From NCBI GenBank assembly GCA_937920255.1, contig CALDSL010000124.1:1-10961 (forward strand): DNA of 10,961 nucleotides, given 5' to 3'. How positions within the stretch are numbered: position 1 is the first letter of the stretch; each line of letters begins with the position of its first letter. The DNA is from an uncultured Anaerolineaceae bacterium. GTDB lineage: Bacteria > Chloroflexota > Anaerolineae > Anaerolineales > Anaerolineaceae. Shown here piece after piece: positions 1-6,634 of this stretch. Below the pieces are notes generated by a model. It was not told where the DNA came from and did not search any database. It saw only the letters and a program-made list of their open reading frames with translations. A program made the translations under genes and the position numbers.

Positions 1-1235
1 CCCTGGTGCGCCTCGCGCACCGCCTGCACCAGCGCCTCGGGGCGAATATCCTTCAACAAATAGCCCTGCGCGCCGGCGCGGATGGCCGGCAGCACTTTGT
101 CATCCTCGCCGAAGCTGGTCAGGATGATCACGCGCGTTTCGGGGCACGCGGCTTTGATCTTCGCGGTGGCCTCCACGCCGTCCATCTGCGGCATCACCAG
201 GTCGAGCAAAACCAGATCGGGCTTCAGCGTTTGCGCCAGTTGAACCGCCTCGGCGCCGTCAACGCCCTCGCCCACCACCTGCATGTCGTCCTGCAGGTCG
301 ATGAACATGCGCAGCCCCTGGCGCACCACCGCGTGGTCGTCGGCGATCAGTACGCGGATGAGCGGCGGCGCGGCCGGCTCCGGCGCGGCGCGCGCCTGGC
401 TGCTGCGCAGCGCCTTCTGGATCGTCTCCAGTTCGGCGCCCACCTGCCGCGCGCTCTCCGGGCGGGCGGGGTTGTCTTTGCGCAGCATGCGCCGGATCAG
501 GCTGGCCAGCGCCGGCGGCACGCCGCCGCGCAAATTTTCCAGCATCGGCAGCGGGTGGGTCTTAACCGCCCACATCAGGTCAAACGCCGTATCGCCGTTG
601 AACGGCAGCCGCCCGGCGAGCATTTCGAACAGCACCACCCCAAACGACCAGATATCCGAGCGCTCGTTCACCGCGCGCCCTTCGAACACCTCGGGGCTGA
701 GATAGGAAAGCGTGCCCAAAATCGTCCCGGTCTCGGTCAGCCGCGGCATCTCGCCCATGCGCGCCAGCCCAAAATCGGTCAGGCGCGGGGTGCCGTCTTC
801 GGCCAGCAGGATATTAGCGGGCTTGATGTCGCGGTGCAAAATTTGCAGGTGGTGCGCGCGGCTGAGCGCATCGGACAACTCCAGGCCAATGGAAACCACC
901 CGATCCAGCGGCAGCTTGGGCTCGCGCAGCAGCAGGTCGGCCAGCGAGCCGCCGCCCACGTACTCCATGATGATGTAATGCCGGTTGCCCTCGTCGACCG
1001 TATTGAGCACCTTGACGATATTGGGGTGGTTGAGCCGCCGCAGGGCTTCACCCTCGCGCAAGAAACGCTCCACCAGGTCAGGCGCGGCGGTGGTCAGTTC
1101 CGGCCGCAGTTGTTTAATCGCGACGGCTTCGCCGGTCAGGGTATCGCTGCCGGCGTACACGTTGCCCATTGCCCCGCCGCCGAGCAGGCGGCCCAGGCGG
1201 TACCGGTCGTGGATGAGAGCGTTCTGGCTATCCAT
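1..1235 (-). CDS. Serine/threonine protein kinase fused to a response-regulator receiver domain (partial, C-terminus beyond window)
   Basis: A continuous reading frame starts at ATG 1235 and leaves the window after 411 residues. An AAGGA ribosome site lies 8 bases before the start. Residues 12-270 form a PknB-like kinase: Gly-rich loop GGGAMGNV (19-26), ATP-binding K41, helix-C Glu probably E61, catalytic HRDIKPAN (134-141, D136), DFG at 154-156, and SPE in place of APE. A short Ala/Pro-rich linker (about 273-292) leads into a receiver domain from 293: acidic pair D299/D300, phospho-acceptor D345, conserved T373, and K395 in LLKD. There is no membrane segment and no PASTA or sensor repeat, so the protein is probably cytosolic. 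The receiver is of NarL/LiaR type, so a LuxR-type HTH may follow outside the window (inference). It would join Ser/Thr phosphorylation to an aspartate phosphorelay in one chain. All key residues of both domains are intact. Confidence 0.93.
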   Translation of the reverse strand, partial: MDSQNALIHDRYRLGRLLGGGAMGNVYAGSDTLTGEAVAIKQLRPELTTAAPDLVERFLREGEALRRLNHPNIVKVLNTVDEGNRHYIIMEYVGGGSLADLLLREPKLPLDRVVSIGLELSDALSRAHHLQILHRDIKPANILLAEDGTPRLTDFGLARMGEMPRLTETGTILGTLSYLSPEVFEGRAVNERSDIWSFGVVLFEMLAGRLPFNGDTAFDLMWAVKTHPLPMLENLRGGVPPALASLIRRMLRKDNPARPESARQVGAELETIQKALRSSQARAAPEPAAPPLIRVLIADDHAVVRQGLRMFIDLQDDMQVVGEGVDGAEAVQLAQTLKPDLVLLDLVMPQMDGVEATAKIKAACPETRVIILTSFGEDDKVLPAIRAGAQGYLLKDIRPEALVQAVREAHQ

Positions 1236-1275
1236 AAGTGGAATCCTTATTCGGGGATTGGCAGACGGTAACACC

Positions 1276-1281
1276 ATTATA
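1276..1281 (-). promoter_or_regulatory. Putative -10 box for the kinase-receiver gene
   Basis: On the minus strand this reads TATAAT, a perfect -10 consensus. It lies about 40 bases upstream of ATG 1235 and directly after a T-tract. Transcription would begin near 1269, leaving a leader of about 34 nt with the AAGGA site in it. No good -35 is seen at 16-18 bp spacing, because that position falls within the GC-rich hairpin of the upstream terminator. The call rests on the -10 and its position alone. Confidence 0.5.
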
Positions 1282-1282
1282 C

Positions 1283-1318
1283 AAAAAACACAGCCGCCGC
1301 GCGGCGGTCAGTTTTTTT
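1283..1318. terminator. Bidirectional Rho-independent terminator-like hairpin
   Basis: A perfect 14-base GC palindrome (1294-1307, arms CCGCCGC and GCGGCGG) is flanked by six A on its left (1283-1288) and seven T on its right (1312-1318). Either strand would therefore give a GC hairpin followed by a U-run. On the minus strand it would end transcripts of the acyltransferase operon before the kinase gene. No plus-strand gene in the window needs it. Confidence 0.6.
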
Positions 1319-1355
1319 GGGGGGGTGGCGTGTGATGAAGTATGTTTTTGGCAAT

Positions 1356-1474
1356 CTCCAACCCCCCTCCCGCTCCCCCCAAATCGCAAAAACCGCGATT
1401 TGGAGGGAGAGAAAGCCGTGAGTCCTCCCCCCAAAACTGTATTTCGTTTTGGGGGGAGTTAGAGGGGGGTGGAC
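1356..1474. repeat. Inverted pair of hairpin-plus-tail repeats (REP/BIME-like)
   Basis: Two related units face opposite ways. The right unit (plus strand, 1425-1474) has a perfect 13-bp stem (1425-1437 with 1446-1458, 8-nt loop) followed by a tail with six G then TGG. The left unit (minus strand, 1409 to 1356) has a 15-bp stem with one mismatch (1373-1387 with 1395-1409, 7-nt loop) and the same kind of tail, six G then TTGG. The stem bases and tails are conserved while the loop tips differ. The two tails also pair (1358-1369 with 1462-1472), so the whole element can fold as one three-stem structure. It lies in the untranslated region after the acyltransferase stop. A dispersed genomic repeat is likely; copy number cannot be judged here. 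Confidence 0.7.
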
Positions 1475-1504
1475 ATCGCCATAGCATCCACCCACCTCCC
1501 CATC

Positions 1505-2707
1505 TCACAAAACCGCCTTCACCCCCGGGATGCGACGCAGCCCTTCGGCGGCCAGGAAGCACAGCACCACCACCACGGGCAGCACGATCACATACTTGAG
1601 CAGCGGTGGCGCGGCCACGGCGGCGGCGGCCACCGTCAGCGGCACCTGGATGAGCGGGTGGATCAGGTACACCGCGTAGCTGTTCGGCCCGGCGAAGGCC
1701 ATCACTCGGCTGGCCGGCTTCTTGCGGTCTCGCAACCACAGGATCAGCGTCATGCTGATCGATACGCTGAACAGCCCGATCCACAGCATGAAGGCCGCGG
1801 CCTGCCAGTGCAGCCCACCGGTGAAGGCGTCCACGCCGCCTTCCGCCGCGCCGCCGGCCACAAACAGCACCGGCATCATCAGGAACAGCCCCAGCGTCAT
1901 CCAGCGCCAGAAGCGCAAATCCCTGCCATCAAATCGCGCCAGCCAGTCGTTGCGATAGGCCAGGGTGCCGGCGATGAAGAACAGAATGTACTGCACGAAG
2001 AAGATCACCATCAGGTTGAAGATGCCGAACACCTCCACCGTTTCGCCCACGCTGTAGCCCAAACCGAGGACGAACATCAGCGCGGCCACCACCGCCCCGA
2101 ACCCCAGGATTTCCTTCCGGCCGGGTACCTTCAACTGCCGGATCCACTTCATCTCCACCGCGCGTGTCGCCAGCCGCCACAGGCTGTAGCCTGCCAGGAA
2201 CAACAGCAGGGCGAAGATAAACCAGGTCGGGCCTTCGTCCGCGCCGGTGAAAAACGTCCGGCGGGCGTAATCCCAGAACGACATCGAAATTTCATGCCGG
2301 CCCACCTGCGCAAAGTAGGTGGGGATGCGGCTGAGCGCGAAGGTGTACACCACCAGTGGAATGCCGAGACGGATCAGGCGATCTTTCCAGAACTGCGCGG
2401 CGCCCTTGCGGTCGTACGAGCGCGGGGTGAAATAACCCGAGATGAAGAAATACAGCCCCAGCGAGAAAGCCTGCACCATGGTGGTGACAAACGTCAGCAC
2501 AATGCCGGAGACTTCGGTTTGGAGCGGGTCTTCAAACGTCCAGTCGCCTTGCGCGCCGTAAGTAATGGCGGTGTGCAGCGCGATCACCAGCACGATCAGG
2601 ATCGCGCGCAGGCTGTCCAGGTACGCCATGCGCGTGGCCGTCTTGACAGCCGTCGCCGGCCGGGCCTGAGCACTTACACTACGTTGAACATTGGTTGTGG
2701 TAGACAT
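1505..2707 (-). CDS. Acyltransferase family 3 membrane protein (OpgC/OafA-like)
   Basis: This 400-residue polytopic membrane protein is of the normal length for an acyltransferase-3 enzyme without an added SGNH domain. The family moves acyl groups, typically acetyl or succinyl, onto extracytoplasmic sugars or lipids. The family R-x10-H motif is present as R34 and H45 in the first membrane helix. FFISGYF at 87-93 and SYAVYLIHPLI at 343-353 are also typical. About ten hydrophobic segments can be seen, roughly at 33-50, 66-91, 112-127, 160-177, 200-217, 227-249, 268-285, 302-325, 341-362 and 370-387. The start at 2707 has an AAGGA site just upstream; M27 has none, so the 26-residue Ser/Thr-rich N-terminus is probably real. 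The gene lies 18 bp after the stand-alone receiver gene and is probably co-transcribed with it. The acceptor substrate cannot be told; OpgC-like glucan modification is only a family resemblance. Confidence 0.88.
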   Translation of the reverse strand: MSTTTNVQRSVSAQARPATAVKTATRMAYLDSLRAILIVLVIALHTAITYGAQGDWTFEDPLQTEVSGIVLTFVTTMVQAFSLGLYFFISGYFTPRSYDRKGAAQFWKDRLIRLGIPLVVYTFALSRIPTYFAQVGRHEISMSFWDYARRTFFTGADEGPTWFIFALLLFLAGYSLWRLATRAVEMKWIRQLKVPGRKEILGFGAVVAALMFVLGLGYSVGETVEVFGIFNLMVIFFVQYILFFIAGTLAYRNDWLARFDGRDLRFWRWMTLGLFLMMPVLFVAGGAAEGGVDAFTGGLHWQAAAFMLWIGLFSVSISMTLILWLRDRKKPASRVMAFAGPNSYAVYLIHPLIQVPLTVAAAAVAAPPLLKYVIVLPVVVVLCFLAAEGLRRIPGVKAVL

Positions 2708-2725
2708 CGGTTCATCCTTTCCTTT

Positions 2726-3106
2726 CTAACTTTCCTCTTGCCCATGCGAAAATTGCGCGAACAAATCCAGCAAACAGCCCAAATCCGCGCCCTTGACCAC
2801 GAACGCATCCGCGCCGGCTTGCAGGGCTTTTTGCCGGTTAGCGTCGCTGGCATACACGGTGAAGACGATGACCGCCCGCGCCAAACCCTGGACCTTGATC
2901 CGGCGCGTGGCCTCAAAACCGTCCATCTCGGGCATTTCCAGGTCCATCAGCACGATGTCGGGTCGGAGCACGCGCGCCAGGTACAGGGCTTCCCAGCCGT
3001 CTGCCGCCTCACCAGCGACAGCGATATCGGCGGTCAGGGCGAACAGGTTGCGCAACTCTTTGCGCACGACTGCGCGGTCATCCACGATGAGAACTTGAAC
3101 GGTCAT
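2726..3106 (-). CDS. Stand-alone CheY-like response regulator receiver protein
   Basis: The protein of 126 residues is a single receiver domain with no output domain. The phosphorylation pocket is complete: D9/D10, phospho-acceptor D55, T83 and K105. The frame stays open upstream to 3247, but ATG 3106 is chosen because a GAGG ribosome site lies 7 bases before it, the domain begins there, and the upstream stretch runs into the terminator of the previous gene. The C-terminus ends shortly after the last helix. Its role is likely phosphotransfer or protein-protein signalling, as in CheY or Spo0F (family knowledge). The partner kinase may be the adjacent histidine kinase or another; nothing here decides it. 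It forms a probable two-gene unit with the downstream acyltransferase, which hints that it controls a cell-envelope modification (inference). Confidence 0.9.
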   Translation of the reverse strand: MTVQVLIVDDRAVVRKELRNLFALTADIAVAGEAADGWEALYLARVLRPDIVLMDLEMPEMDGFEATRRIKVQGLARAVIVFTVYASDANRQKALQAGADAFVVKGADLGCLLDLFAQFSHGQEES

Positions 3107-3201
3107 CCGAACCTCGCGAAAAACATACTGGTGGCACTGTTTGCTGGATTCAGCATACGCGGGATGCCGCGCGCGCGCATCCGGCGCGCGAACGTACCCG
3201 C

Positions 3202-3235
3202 ACAACAAAACAGACCGGTCTTTCAACCGGTCTGT
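3202..3235 (-). terminator. Rho-independent terminator of the histidine kinase/response regulator operon
   Basis: A perfect 10-bp stem (3210-3219 with 3226-3235, 6-nt loop) contains ACCGGT in both arms. On the minus strand it is followed by TTTTGTTG. It lies about 50 bp past the stop of the NarL-type regulator and about 100 bp before the next start, so it separates the two transcription units. A second short hairpin (3271-3285, 6-bp arms, 3-nt loop) touches the regulator stop codon but has no T-tract. Confidence 0.8.
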
Positions 3236-3285
3236 GGATGTACACACTCAGCCTAACGACCTAAGTCAAGCGGCGGATGCCGCCG

Positions 3286-3954
3286 TTAGCCGCCGGGCGC
3301 CAGCCCTTTCTTGATGGCAAAGATCGCCAGGCGGGTGCGGTCTTCCAGGCCCAGTTTGCCCAGCAGGCTGCTGATGTGAGTCTTGACCGTCTTTTCGCTG
3401 ATCACCAGCTTCTCCGCGATTTCGCGGTTGCTCAGCCCCTGGGCCACCAGCCCCAGCACCTCCCGCTCGCGCTCGGTCAGGTCGAACGCGGCGGCCTGCG
3501 GCGCGGCGGGCTGGGCAGCCACCTGATCCATCAACTTGCGCATCACATGCGGGTGCAGCCGCGCCTCGCCGTGATAGGCGGCGCGGATGGCTTCCATCAG
3601 GTCGGCCGGCGAGACGTCTTTGAGCAGAAAGCTGACCGCCCCAGCCTGGATGGCCGGGATGACCTTGTCATCCTCCACAAAGCTGGTCAGCGCGATCACC
3701 CGCGTGGGCTGCCCCAGCGCGCAAATCTGGCGCGTGGCGGAAATGCCGTCCAGTTCGGGCATCACCAGGTCCATCAGCACCACATCCGGCTTCAGCCGCG
3801 CGGCCAGATCCACCGCCGTGCGGCCGTTGACCGCTTCGCCCGCCACGTCGATATCGTCCTGCAGTTCCAGCAGGGTGCGCAGTCCCTGGCGCACGATGGG
3901 ATGGTCGTCTACGATCAACACCGAAATCCGCGCAGTCTCCGTACGATCAGACAT
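3286..3954 (-). CDS. NarL/LiaR-family two-component response regulator (receiver + LuxR-type HTH)
   Basis: This is a DNA-binding response regulator of 222 residues, the standard length for the family. The N-terminal receiver (about 10-128) has D16/D17, phospho-acceptor D62, T and S of the LTSF strand, and K of LLKD. A short Ala/Gln-rich linker leads to a LuxR-type four-helix DNA-binding domain at about 157-218, with the typical LTERE start and SEKTVKTH recognition region. Its start codon lies inside the histidine kinase gene (8-bp overlap) with a strong AGGAGGT ribosome site 5 bases ahead, so the two are translationally coupled and form a cognate pair. Phosphorylation by the kinase would drive dimerisation and promoter binding. 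The receiver is about 60% identical by eye to that of the kinase-receiver fusion at 1-1235. Target genes are unknown; neighbours and its own operon are the obvious candidates. Confidence 0.95.
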   Translation of the reverse strand: MSDRTETARISVLIVDDHPIVRQGLRTLLELQDDIDVAGEAVNGRTAVDLAARLKPDVVLMDLVMPELDGISATRQICALGQPTRVIALTSFVEDDKVIPAIQAGAVSFLLKDVSPADLMEAIRAAYHGEARLHPHVMRKLMDQVAAQPAAPQAAAFDLTEREREVLGLVAQGLSNREIAEKLVISEKTVKTHISSLLGKLGLEDRTRLAIFAIKKGLAPGG

Positions 3955-5146
3955 GCTGCACCTCCTGCTCCAGGGCGATCTCCGCGGCCAGATGGGTGCC
4001 TTTCGCAGGCTGCGATTCGATCGCCAGCTTGCCGCCCAATGCCTCGACCCGTTCCCGCATGCTCACCAGCCCCAAATGCCCGGGCTGCATTCGCGCCTGG
4101 GCCGGGTCGAACCCCACGCCATCATCGTCGACGCGCAACGAAACGCAGTTGGGGTCTTCCAGATCCACCGCCACCAGCGCGCGGTCGACCCCGGCGTGCT
4201 TGACGATATTGTTCAGCGCTTCCTGGACAATGTGAAACAGTTCCGTCTCGATGTGCGCGGGCAGGCGGCGCTCACCTTTGATGCGCAGATCCACCGCCAG
4301 CCCATTCTCCGAAAACTGCTTCTCCGCCAGCCGGCGCAGAGCCGGCGCCAGGCCCTCCTGCGCGGCCGAGTGCGGGTGCAGTTCCTGGATCAGCTCGCGC
4401 ATTTCGGATAACGCACTCTGCGCCAGCACCTGCAGGTGATCCAGCTCAGCCGCCGCGCGCGCCGGGTTGCGGTCGATGAGGATGCGCGCAGCCTGCGCCG
4501 AGAGCGTAAGCCCGAAGATGATCTGCGTGACCGAATCGTGCAGCTCGCGCGCCAGCCGGTTGCGCTCGCTGGCCGCGGCCAGTTCTTCCACCTGGGCGGC
4601 GTAGTCACGCAGCTTGCGGTTGGCCACCTGCAGGTCGGCCAGCAGCGCCTCGCTGCGCGCCTGGGCTTCGCCGGCCTCTTTGGCCAGGTGGCTCAACGAG
4701 GTGAACAGGAAGATCGCTGTGGGGTAGATGATGACAAAACCAATACTCTCTGACAGCGGGAAGCTGATCAACAGGGCAAAGACCATCAGCACAATGATCA
4801 AGCCGATCCAGACCAGCGCCGTGCGGCGCGGAAAATTGAGGATACTCTGCGTGCAGGGCGGAATGAACAGCAGTGAGAAGAAATCCAGCTCGCCCACTTC
4901 GATCACCAGCACCATTGCCACGGCGGTTTCGAGCGCGTTGACCACGTGCAGCAGGCGCACGTCGCGCGCGGTCAGATAGGGTTCAATTACCAGAAGGAAC
5001 AGGTAAAAACCCAGGAATCCGACCATCAACCCGAAATCCGGTTCCCTGCGCAGCTGAACGATCGACCGCGCGGCGGCCGCCGCAAAGACCAGGTAGAGCG
5101 CGACATAGGCGATCCACAAGCGCCTGCGAGGTGAACGGACGTGCAT
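3947..5146 (-). CDS. Membrane sensor histidine kinase, HisKA_3/LiaS-NarX type
   Basis: This 399-residue kinase is the sensor for the response regulator that overlaps its end. The N-terminal half has about six hydrophobic segments between residues 11 and 152 with only short loops, so it probably senses something in or at the membrane rather than through an extracellular domain. A coiled-coil-like linker (about 153-193) precedes the HisKA_3 dimerisation helix, where RNRLARELHDSVTQ carries the phospho-acceptor H203. The HATPase_c domain follows at about 295-393: N box EALNNIVKHA (309-318), G1 box DDGVGFD (341-347) and G2 region GHLGL (356-360). The start at 5146 has a GGAGGG site 5 bases upstream. 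No PAS, GAF or HAMP domain is seen. The LiaS-type layout suggests envelope-stress sensing, but the signal is not shown by the sequence. Confidence 0.95.
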   Translation of the reverse strand: MHVRSPRRRLWIAYVALYLVFAAAAARSIVQLRREPDFGLMVGFLGFYLFLLVIEPYLTARDVRLLHVVNALETAVAMVLVIEVGELDFFSLLFIPPCTQSILNFPRRTALVWIGLIIVLMVFALLISFPLSESIGFVIIYPTAIFLFTSLSHLAKEAGEAQARSEALLADLQVANRKLRDYAAQVEELAAASERNRLARELHDSVTQIIFGLTLSAQAARILIDRNPARAAAELDHLQVLAQSALSEMRELIQELHPHSAAQEGLAPALRRLAEKQFSENGLAVDLRIKGERRLPAHIETELFHIVQEALNNIVKHAGVDRALVAVDLEDPNCVSLRVDDDGVGFDPAQARMQPGHLGLVSMRERVEALGGKLAIESQPAKGTHLAAEIALEQEVQHV

Positions 5147-5169
5147 GCTTTCCCTCCGGATACGGATTT

Positions 5170-5198
5170 ATGATAGCACGTTAACGGCCGCGGTTCTA
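5170..5198 (-). promoter_or_regulatory. Putative promoter of the histidine kinase/response regulator operon
   Basis: On the minus strand TATCAT (5170-5175, five of six -10 bases) lies 17 bp after TAGAAC (5193-5198, a weak -35). It is about 24 bp before the start codon at 5146. The position and -10 are good and the -35 is poor, so this is tentative. The 5147-5245 gap holds no clear terminator for the lipoprotein gene, so read-through from upstream is possible. Confidence 0.4.
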
Positions 5199-5245
5199 GT
5201 GGGATAAAAGCCGGGCGGGAAGACGCATCCTGCAAATACCGCTGC

Positions 5246-5965
5246 TTAGTTCTGGAGGCGGACCGTTTTCAACGTCTCATCTACAAGAAGGTCGTACTGG
5301 CTGCCTTCGGCTGCCGGGCGCGCAAAAATCACCACCAGGCTGCGGCTTTCCGTCCGGTAGAATGCATACACCAGGTGTTGGAGTTCATTCTGAACAGAAT
5401 AAGTAAGTTCCCAGCGCAGGTAAGGCAGCCCGCCATCGCTGGTCAAATTATCCACACGCACCTCGGTGTAATCCGGCGCCATCTGCTTCACGTTCGCTTC
5501 CCAGTCCGTCTTCAATTTGTCGATATCGAAGGGCGCGGTTATCAGTATAGTACCAATGTTCATCCTGGCCGGATCTTCTCCCGGAGGGATCCAACCGTCG
5601 GTATCGCCGCCTTGCAGCTCGAAGTAACCGTGGCTCCAGTCTGCCGGCGGCACCAGTGAGAAAACGCCGCTCGGATGAATGAAGCGCCGTTCTTCTGGTA
5701 CCACGGCCGGGTCGGCAGTTCCCATCGAAAGCAGGGTTGGAGTCATCATCTTGGTTGGCGTAGCGGTTGATGTGGCAGTCTGAGTCGGGGCTGGAGTGGG
5801 AGTGGCCGGCACGATGCTCAGGGTGGCTGTGGCCTCGGGTGATCGCGTTTCGGTGCTGGCCGGCAAAGCCGTAGCGGTGGGAACGGGCGGCTGTCCGGTG
5901 CCCGCACTGCAGGCGTTTAAAAGAAACAAAATCCACATAACTACGAAGAACAGGCGTGCTTTCAT
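5246..5965 (-). CDS. Predicted lipoprotein with Thr/Pro-rich linker and PsbP/DcrB-like C-terminal domain
   Basis: The 239-residue protein begins with a charged MKAR stretch, a hydrophobic helix and a lipobox LLNAC, giving lipidation at C19 and anchoring outside the membrane. Residues 22-90 are a low-complexity Thr/Pro/Ala linker, common in secreted proteins of Chloroflexota. The C-terminal part (about 94-239) starts with a FIHPSGVFSLVPPADW stretch and ends in beta-strand-rich sequence, as in PsbP/DUF1795/DcrB-like domains that often follow lipoprotein signals. The frame is open up to another ATG at 6004, but ATG 5965 is chosen because it has a GGGGAG site 4 bases ahead and begins a proper signal peptide. 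It lies 106 bp after the LapA-domain gene and may share its transcript. The function is unknown; a surface binding or solute-related role is a guess from the fold resemblance. Confidence 0.82.
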   Translation of the reverse strand: MKARLFFVVMWILFLLNACSAGTGQPPVPTATALPASTETRSPEATATLSIVPATPTPAPTQTATSTATPTKMMTPTLLSMGTADPAVVPEERRFIHPSGVFSLVPPADWSHGYFELQGGDTDGWIPPGEDPARMNIGTILITAPFDIDKLKTDWEANVKQMAPDYTEVRVDNLTSDGGLPYLRWELTYSVQNELQHLVYAFYRTESRSLVVIFARPAAEGSQYDLLVDETLKTVRLQN

Positions 5966-6071
5966 GGTTCTCCCCGGCTCAATTAATGGATTAGCGAAAT
6001 GCATACGGTTGCGGACCTGCTCGTGGTGCTTGCCCGGCAGGGTATTCTCTGTAAAATTTAAACCCGCCAGG

Positions 6072-6557
6072 TTATTCCACCGGTTTTTCGCCAGTCACAT
6101 CGGTTTCTTTCGGCGGAGGCAGCGCCTCTTGCGGCTTCGCGGGCGGCAGGGGGCGGGCGACTGTGGGTGTGTCCACTTCCTGCAGCGCGGCGGAAAGGCT
6201 GGCCAGTTCCTCTTCCAGTCCGGCGATCTCCTGTTCCGACGCTTCCAGCTTCTTGATATAGTGGTCGCGGTCGAACAGGATTTCCTCGATCTTCAGCTTG
6301 AGGTTGTCGCGCTCGGTCTCCAGCGCAGCAAATTTTTTGCGGCCGGCAGCGCTGTTCCAGCTGCCCTTTACTCTTCCCGGGATCGACAGCAGCACGGTGA
6401 TCAGCACGCCTGCCGCCAGCGCCAGCAGCAACGCCACTGCCAGCGACACATCGGCGCTCCACGCGAAGAAGCTGATGGTCACTACCGCCACATTTTGTAC
6501 CGCAAAAATCACCGCGAGTATCGCGATCAATAGAGCGAGGATAAGAAAAATCTGCAT
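6072..6557 (-). CDS. LapA-domain (DUF1049) membrane protein with coiled coil
   Basis: This is a 161-residue protein. Residues 1-60 match the LapA domain: a first membrane helix ending in FAVQN (18-22), a short VVTISFFAW segment, and a second helix at about 39-58. A cytosolic coiled coil rich in Glu, Lys and Leu follows (about 74-127), then a Pro-rich tail (about 130-161). E. coli LapA/LapB (YciS/YciM) act in lipopolysaccharide assembly control. Many unrelated bacteria carry LapA-domain proteins of unknown role, so that function should not be carried over. ATG 6557 is chosen over the upstream in-frame ATG 6593 because GGAGG lies 8 bases ahead and the domain begins there. The gene follows the TIR gene by 77 bp on the same strand, with a possible promoter in the gap, so membership of the TIR operon is uncertain. 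Confidence 0.88.
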   Translation of the reverse strand: MQIFLILALLIAILAVIFAVQNVAVVTISFFAWSADVSLAVALLLALAAGVLITVLLSIPGRVKGSWNSAAGRKKFAALETERDNLKLKIEEILFDRDHYIKKLEASEQEIAGLEEELASLSAALQEVDTPTVARPLPPAKPQEALPPPKETDVTGEKPVE

Positions 6558-6584
6558 TTTTTCGCCTCCAGGCCGGTTGACCTT

Positions 6585-6590
6585 ATTGTA
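6585..6590 (-). promoter_or_regulatory. Possible -10 box for the LapA-domain gene
   Basis: On the minus strand this reads TACAAT (five of six), 27 bp before ATG 6557 and 44 bp after the TIR stop codon. The best -35 at 17 bp spacing, GACACA (6608-6613), is poor. If real, it would let the LapA and lipoprotein genes be expressed apart from the TIR operon. Confidence 0.3.
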
Positions 6591-6634
6591 CACAACCTGG
6601 AAGAAAATGTGTCTCCAGAGCCGTTATCCGCAGA

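Noticed and set aside
6..1271. 421-codon open frame on the plus strand
   Set aside because: It is exactly codon-complementary to the kinase-receiver gene and encodes His/Gln/Ala-rich sequence with no recognisable domain.
3170..3190. GC-rich inverted repeat with alternating CG (arms CGCGCGC and GCGCGCG)
   Set aside because: It is simple alternating CG sequence with no T-tract, likely a by-product of base composition.
3107..3247. N-terminal extension of the stand-alone receiver to ATG 3247
   Set aside because: The extension has no domain character and overlaps the terminator at 3202-3235, while ATG 3106 has a good ribosome site and begins the receiver fold.
1469..3256. 595-codon open frame on the plus strand
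   Set aside because: It is antisense to the acyltransferase and receiver genes, which have clear family motifs and ribosome sites. Its translation is His/Gln/Arg-rich low-complexity sequence, typical of a shadow frame in GC-rich DNA.
5966..6004. Lipoprotein start at ATG 6004
   Set aside because: It would put 13 non-signal residues before the MKAR signal peptide and has no ribosome site at normal spacing.
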